DNA of 64,000 bases from Candidatus Anstonellales archaeon (GTDB lineage: Archaea; Micrarchaeota; Micrarchaeia; Anstonellales; CG1-02-47-40), in assembly GCA_038869735.1 (NCBI GenBank), contig JAWCQO010000002.1, positions 62,001 through 126,000 on the forward strand, written 5' to 3'. Below are positions 60,309 to 64,000 of this stretch, piece after piece; the stretch's first letter is position 1; every line of letters begins with the position of its first letter. The notes below the pieces were generated by a model. It made no database searches. It was not told where the DNA came from and saw only the letters and a list, made by a program, of their open reading frames with translations. A program made the position numbers and the translations under genes.

Positions 60309-61925
60309 CTAAACTCCCTTCTTAGCACGATTCGCCTTTAAGCACGCATCAATAAAAGCTACAAAAATCGGCGAAGGAGATAAAAACCTGCTTTTCAACT
60401 CAGGATGTGCCTGCGTTCCGACACCCCATCCATCTCTCCACTCGACCATTTCAACAATATTTCCGTCAGGAGATTTTCCGCACACCACTAAACCACGATT
60501 TTTTAGCTCTTCTAGATATTTGTTGTTTATCTCGTATCTGTGTCGATGCCGTTCAAAGATTCGCGCTTTTCCATAAGCCATATATGCATTTGAGTTAGGT
60601 TCAAGTATGCATTCATATGAACCCAATCTCATAGTAGCTCCCTTTAAAGTTACTCCTCTCTGTTCCGGAAGTAGATCAACAATAGGATAAGGCGTCTTTT
60701 CGTCAAGTTCAGTCGAATTTGCTCCCTTTAATTTACAAACATTTCTTGCGTATTCTATACACTGAAGCTGCATTCCAAAACAAAGGCCAAGGTACGGCAT
60801 CCGCCTTTCCCTCGCAACTCTTATGCACTCAATTTTTCCTTCTGCACCGCGCCTTCCAAATCCCCCCGGCACTATAAGTCCATCACAACCATCAAGCGCT
60901 TCCTCAGCACGTTTTCCCTTTTCAATCTCTACAGTATCAATCCATTTTATTTTGGCCTTCGCTCCTAATTTTGCTCCGCTATGGACTAAAGCCTCTGAAA
61001 TTGATATATACGCATCTTTTACAGCAGTGTATTTACCAGCTATTGCAACAACAATCTTCTTTTCAGGTTTCTTTATCCTCTCGACAAGCTTTTTCCATTC
61101 CCCAAGCTCAACTTTTCTTACCTCTAATCCAAGTTCCCTGCTCAAAACCTTACTCATACCCTGGGTCTCTAAAACAAGCGGAAGCTCATATATGTTTTCC
61201 AAGTCAGGATTGTCGAATATTGCGTCTGTTTTGACGTTGCAATAAAGTGCAATTTTCTCTCTTGTCTCCATCGTTAATCTCTCATCTTCCCTGCATATTA
61301 TTATTGTGGGCCGAATTCCTAAACTCAGCAGAAGCTTGGTTGCATGTTGTGTTGGCTTTGTTTTCTGCTCGCCAGGCGCTACGCTCATAACATAAGTAAG
61401 CTGAACAAAAAGCACATGCTCTTCTGATGCTAGCTGGCGCATTGCTTCAAGAAAATATCCATTCTCAAGGTCTCCAACAGTGCCTCCAACTTCAATTAGA
61501 ACAACGTCAGCGTCCCATTTATCTCCAACCATCTTTACGTGTGATTTGATTTCATCTGTAAGGTGGGGCACTATCTGCACATCTCGGCCTAAGAATTCTC
61601 CAGCTCTCTCCTTCTCTATTACTCTTTTGAAAATCTTCCCGCCAGTGAGACTGTTGTCCTTGTCCAGGTTTATATTTAGGAACCTCTCATAAGTTCCAAA
61701 ATCCAAATCGCACTCGGTTCCGTCATCAAGTACAAATACCTCCCCATGGCGGAATGGATTCATTGTACCGCAATCCACGTTAAGATAGCCATCAAACTTT
61801 ATCGGCACAACACTATAACCCATGCTCTGCAAAATTTTTCCCAAAGAGGCGCAAAGAACACCTTTTCCAAGACCGCTCATAAGCGAGCCAACAACAACTA
61901 AAAACTTCCTCTTTTTTGCTTGCAT
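60309..61925 (-). CDS. pyrG: CTP synthase, divergent at the ATP/P-loop region
   Basis: 538 aa, full length: an N-terminal amidoligase and a C-terminal class I glutaminase. Usual PyrG motifs are recognisable: GTMNPFRHGEVFVLDDGTECDLDFGTYERF, EVGGTVGD, and the glutaminase GLCFGMQLQ with Cys and HPE with His/Glu. In the P-loop the common GGVVSSLGKG is replaced by GSLMSGLGKG, and KxDPYxNVDPGTM by KFDGYLNVDCGTM. These are changes at otherwise highly conserved sites. The lysines and acidic residues needed for catalysis seem to remain. It makes CTP from UTP. Stands alone and faces the DUF350 gene. Confidence 0.92.
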   Translation of the reverse strand: MQAKKRKFLVVVGSLMSGLGKGVLCASLGKILQSMGYSVVPIKFDGYLNVDCGTMNPFRHGEVFVLDDGTECDLDFGTYERFLNINLDKDNSLTGGKIFKRVIEKERAGEFLGRDVQIVPHLTDEIKSHVKMVGDKWDADVVLIEVGGTVGDLENGYFLEAMRQLASEEHVLFVQLTYVMSVAPGEQKTKPTQHATKLLLSLGIRPTIIICREDERLTMETREKIALYCNVKTDAIFDNPDLENIYELPLVLETQGMSKVLSRELGLEVRKVELGEWKKLVERIKKPEKKIVVAIAGKYTAVKDAYISISEALVHSGAKLGAKAKIKWIDTVEIEKGKRAEEALDGCDGLIVPGGFGRRGAEGKIECIRVARERRMPYLGLCFGMQLQCIEYARNVCKLKGANSTELDEKTPYPIVDLLPEQRGVTLKGATMRLGSYECILEPNSNAYMAYGKARIFERHRHRYEINNKYLEELKNRGLVVCGKSPDGNIVEMVEWRDGWGVGTQAHPELKSRFLSPSPIFVAFIDACLKANRAKKGV

Positions 61926-62138
61926 GCATTATTATGGGCATTCCATTTTAAATTATATTACTATTTTTCCCATTCACTCCTTGCCTCTTATCTACTTATC
62001 CCCTTTTAATGCAATATTCATCTTTCATCTTACATCCCTATCCTGACCTGCAACAGGTAGCCGTCATTTCAATAACCCAGAAATTTTCAAGGACGCATTG
62101 GTCTTAGCATTTAACTATTCAACCGGACTACCCCTCTC

Positions 62139-62153
62139 AAATTATTTTTAAAT
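62139..62153 (+). promoter_or_regulatory. TATA-like box of the nreA gene
   Basis: AAATTATTTTTAAAT is centred about 26 nt before ATG 62174, so the transcript is probably leaderless. The gap 61926-62138 has no recognised gene. Confidence 0.45.
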
Positions 62154-62173
62154 CACCTGAGTGGAACTTTTAC

Positions 62174-63409
62174 ATGCTCCCGCGGTTTTCTCCCCTTCGG
62201 GCAAACCCGCTGATACACCACAAACTCCTCCTTCAAAAAAAGGCAGAATCTTTTTTAAAGGAACATATGTTTGGACCCACGCCTCCATCCTTTTTTGTGG
62301 GTTGGCATGGGTACCCAAACGTAAACTGGGGGCCTATGGTCTCATGGGAGAAAGTAAACGACAACCCAAAGGACTGGTGGGGGCTACCCTATGAGAAAGT
62401 TTTAGAAAACTGCTCCATGCTTGTGCGTGGAAAGAGAAATTGCGAGGTATTCTCCCGTGACAGACATCTTTTGGAGGCCCAAGAAGCAATAATGAGTACA
62501 GTTCCAGTTGACGTCGAAGTCAAATTTGTTAAAAAACCGCATTTTCAGCTTGAAGTATCTACTACTACTCCCCCCATGGGGCCAAGCGCCCCTCTAAAAG
62601 AGATGCGGGTTGCTCAAAATCCAAAAATCCCAAAGCGTGTTGATGAAGCAATAGAAGAAGGCTTACCAGCTAGGGAAGCAATAAACGAACTTTATGATTG
62701 GGGATTTGAAAATTATTACTTGGTCAAGCTACTGAGCGCAGGAATCTTAGGTAAAAAAGAAACAAAAAAATTGGTTCCAACCCGCTGGGCAATAACTGCC
62801 ATCGATGACATTATAGGAAAAGCTATGATAGAAAAGGTAAAGCTCCTTCCTCAACTATGCGAAATCCAAGTATATTCAACCGAATACCTGCATAACCACT
62901 TTGAGATTCTTCTTCTTCCAGGTAGCTGGGAGTTTGAGCAATTCGAGGCATGGGCTCAAAACACACTCTGGAACATGAAAAAACTACAAGAGATGGGCTT
63001 TGACATATCAGTACCTCGAAAGAAGCTTGAGTCCACCATCTCTATGTCCTCTTCTACCCCAACGTCAATTGCTCACGAATACGAACCATACGGCGGCAGA
63101 AGCGATTATGCTCAGTCGGAAGCAGGCGGGTACTACGCTGGCAGATATGGGGTCCTGTGGGGACTTTTACACAAAGTAAAACGCCAAGCTAGAGCAGTAG
63201 TTTTCAGAGAAATCTATGAAGATTACCAAATTCCTGTTGGAGTTTGGGAAGTCCGTGAGAATGCCATACATTGCTTTGATAACAAGCCACTCTGCTTTGA
63301 AGATATAAAAGCCGCTCTTCGCTATCTTTCAACAAAACTCACCGTACCTATTTCCGATTACTTAAAAAAATCTATGATAATACCTCAAAGCCGCCTAACC
63401 GATTTCTAA
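62174..63409 (+). CDS. nreA: NreA-like DNA repair protein (DUF650/DUF651)
   Basis: 411 aa. Archaeal Nre proteins act in mitomycin C-type damage repair with PCNA. The DUF650 part has PPSFFVGWHGYPNVNWGPMV and DWWGLPYEKVLENCSMLVRG; the DUF651 part has KKLVPTRWAITAIDDIIGKAM and AGRYGVLWGL. The chain ends PQSRLTDF, a Q-x-x-L-x-x-F PIP-like motif, though the usual second aromatic residue is absent because the chain stops. NreA proteins commonly start with a Cys-rich zinc motif. Here the N-terminus lacks Cys (PLRANPLIHHK instead). ATG 62174 follows the TATA box at leaderless distance. Confidence 0.9.
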   Translation: MLPRFSPLRANPLIHHKLLLQKKAESFLKEHMFGPTPPSFFVGWHGYPNVNWGPMVSWEKVNDNPKDWWGLPYEKVLENCSMLVRGKRNCEVFSRDRHLLEAQEAIMSTVPVDVEVKFVKKPHFQLEVSTTTPPMGPSAPLKEMRVAQNPKIPKRVDEAIEEGLPAREAINELYDWGFENYYLVKLLSAGILGKKETKKLVPTRWAITAIDDIIGKAMIEKVKLLPQLCEIQVYSTEYLHNHFEILLLPGSWEFEQFEAWAQNTLWNMKKLQEMGFDISVPRKKLESTISMSSSTPTSIAHEYEPYGGRSDYAQSEAGGYYAGRYGVLWGLLHKVKRQARAVVFREIYEDYQIPVGVWEVRENAIHCFDNKPLCFEDIKAALRYLSTKLTVPISDYLKKSMIIPQSRLTDF

Positions 63410-63411
63410 CC

Positions 63412-63445
63412 AAACGGAGAAGTCTACTTTGCGTCTCCGTTTTCT
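63412..63445 (+). terminator. Hairpin terminator after nreA
   Basis: AAACGGAGA (63412-63420) and TCTCCGTTT (63434-63442) pair over 9 bp with a 13-nt loop, starting 3 nt after the nreA stop and followed by a T-rich TTTCTTT. This has the shape of an intrinsic terminator, unusual for archaea, which mainly use T-runs alone. Confidence 0.55.
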
Positions 63446-63574
63446 TTGTACTGCACCCTACAGCCTTAATAGAGAACCTTACAAGCTACCAGAAAGCAAA
63501 TGCGAACGAAGCTTACGCTACTTAACAAAAAACTTATAAAGAAATAAAGAGTTTAAATAGTTGGTGATATTACG

Positions 63575-64000
63575 ATGTTAGAGTTATCTATCCTAATAGC
63601 CGGTATCCTATTATTGGTGCTTCTTTATGCGGTTCTCACCTTTAATCACTTAATAACTCTCAAAAACCGCATTGAGAATGCTTGGGCACAGATAGACGTG
63701 CAGCTAAAGAAAAGAGCAGATCTTGTTCCAAACCTTGTAGAAACAGTAAAAGGATATGCAAAGCATGAAAAGACCGTTTTTACAGAAGTCACAAAAGCCC
63801 GCACAGCCATACTCAACGCCAAATCTGTTAAGGAAAAGGCAAAAGCAGACAATTTTCTTACTCAAACACTAAAATCCCTTTTTGCAGTTGCTGAGAACTA
63901 TCCTAAGCTCGAGGCATCTAAAAACTTTCAGATGCTTCAAGAAGAACTCTCAGGAATTGAAAATAAAATTGCTTATGCCCGCCAGTTTTACAATGACTCC
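63575..64000 (+). CDS. lemA: LemA family protein, partial at the right edge
   Basis: First 142 residues are visible. ATG 63575 has GGTGAT at 63563-63568. One N-terminal membrane helix (about 4-22, [18 protein letters not shown]) is followed by the LemA helical bundle: [71 protein letters not shown] (split: [33 protein letters not shown]). LemA proteins are membrane-anchored with a cytosolic or outside helical bundle and unknown function; neighbours often include TPM-domain or HtpX-like proteases. The gene continues beyond the window. Confidence 0.93.
   Translation, partial: MLELSILIAGILLLVLLYAVLTFNHLITLKNRIENAWAQIDVQLKKRADLVPNLVETVKGYAKHEKTVFTEVTKARTAILNAKSVKEKAKADNFLTQTLKSLFAVAENYPKLEASKNFQMLQEELSGIENKIAYARQFYNDS

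Noticed and set aside
62161-62394. Alternative frame at the nreA start as an N-terminal zinc motif shifted by a frameshift
   Set aside because: The frame contains no Cys pairs of the Nre type, and a TATA box fits the annotated ATG, so a frameshift is not supported.

Overview
This is an archaeal chromosome segment. Diagnostic genes include geranylgeranylglyceryl phosphate synthase, Orc1/Cdc6, replication factor C small subunit, Rpo7 (RpoE'), Spt4, ribosomal protein eS26, ABCE1, Pelota, archaeal SepF, isopentenyl phosphate kinase, inositol-1-phosphate synthase with a CDP-alcohol phosphatidyltransferase, GTP-dependent dephospho-CoA kinase and NreA. The DNA is A+T-rich and gene-dense. Many first genes have a TATA-like box about 25-28 nt before the start codon, which suggests leaderless mRNAs. 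Internal genes instead have Shine-Dalgarno sites of the GGTGAT or GGAGG type. A small-genome lineage such as a DPANN archaeon (Diapherotrites or Micrarchaeota-like) is a reasonable guess from the many small membrane proteins and the YYV-repeat protein, but the sequence alone does not settle it.

Layout. 1-5.0 kb: purine operon purL(partial)-purQ-purF-purD, then rpiA, which supplies ribose-5-phosphate. 5.2-9.0 kb: poorly recognised genes (possible small ORFs, a membrane protein, and a large helical protein with a degenerate receiver-like domain). 9-13.1 kb: a tandem AsnC/Lrp regulator, dephospho-CoA kinase, the inositol-lipid pair and a PIN nuclease. 13.3-16.1 kb: H+-pyrophosphatase and an orphan response regulator. 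16.15-16.34 kb: perfect 74-bp tandem repeats. 16.5-18.1 kb: transcription/translation genes (rpo7, spt4, eS26) and a DUF1805 gene. 18.2-24.2 kb: Orc1/Cdc6, SepF, Pcm, TrmJ, TsaC and PINA ATPase. 24.3-31.6 kb: bacterial-type uvrB-uvrA-(VIT transporter)-uvrC. 31.6-37.3 kb: DJ-1/PfpI protein, ABCE1, Pelota, RFC small subunit. 37.4-40.4 kb: ileS.

40.4-42.2 kb: a three-gene membrane cassette whose middle gene resembles a TrbC/VirB2/CedA1 pilin. This is the best candidate here for an undescribed machine. 42.3-46.1 kb: stand-alone NFACT-R protein, MBL hydrolase, Ogg2-type glycosylase, SDR epimerase, GGGP synthase. 46.8-48.2 kb: RelA/SpoT-like HD protein. 48.24-48.31 kb: a convincing C/D box sRNA. 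48.4-51.1 kb: 2-oxoacid:ferredoxin oxidoreductase. 51.1-57.1 kb: TctA-like permease, OB-fold protein, a methylation-cycle cluster (MTA/SAH deaminase, PfkB nucleoside kinase, SAH hydrolase) and isopentenyl phosphate kinase. 57.3-64 kb: membrane proteins, RNase HII, a repeat-rich gap, a divergent CTP synthase, NreA with a C-terminal PIP-like motif, and a partial LemA.

The genes describe a cell that makes its own purines, CTP, isoprenoid ether lipids and inositol lipids, uses pyrophosphate to pump protons, oxidises 2-oxoacids with ferredoxin, and combines archaeal replication with bacterial-type nucleotide excision repair. No tRNA, rRNA, CRISPR array or transposase was recognised.
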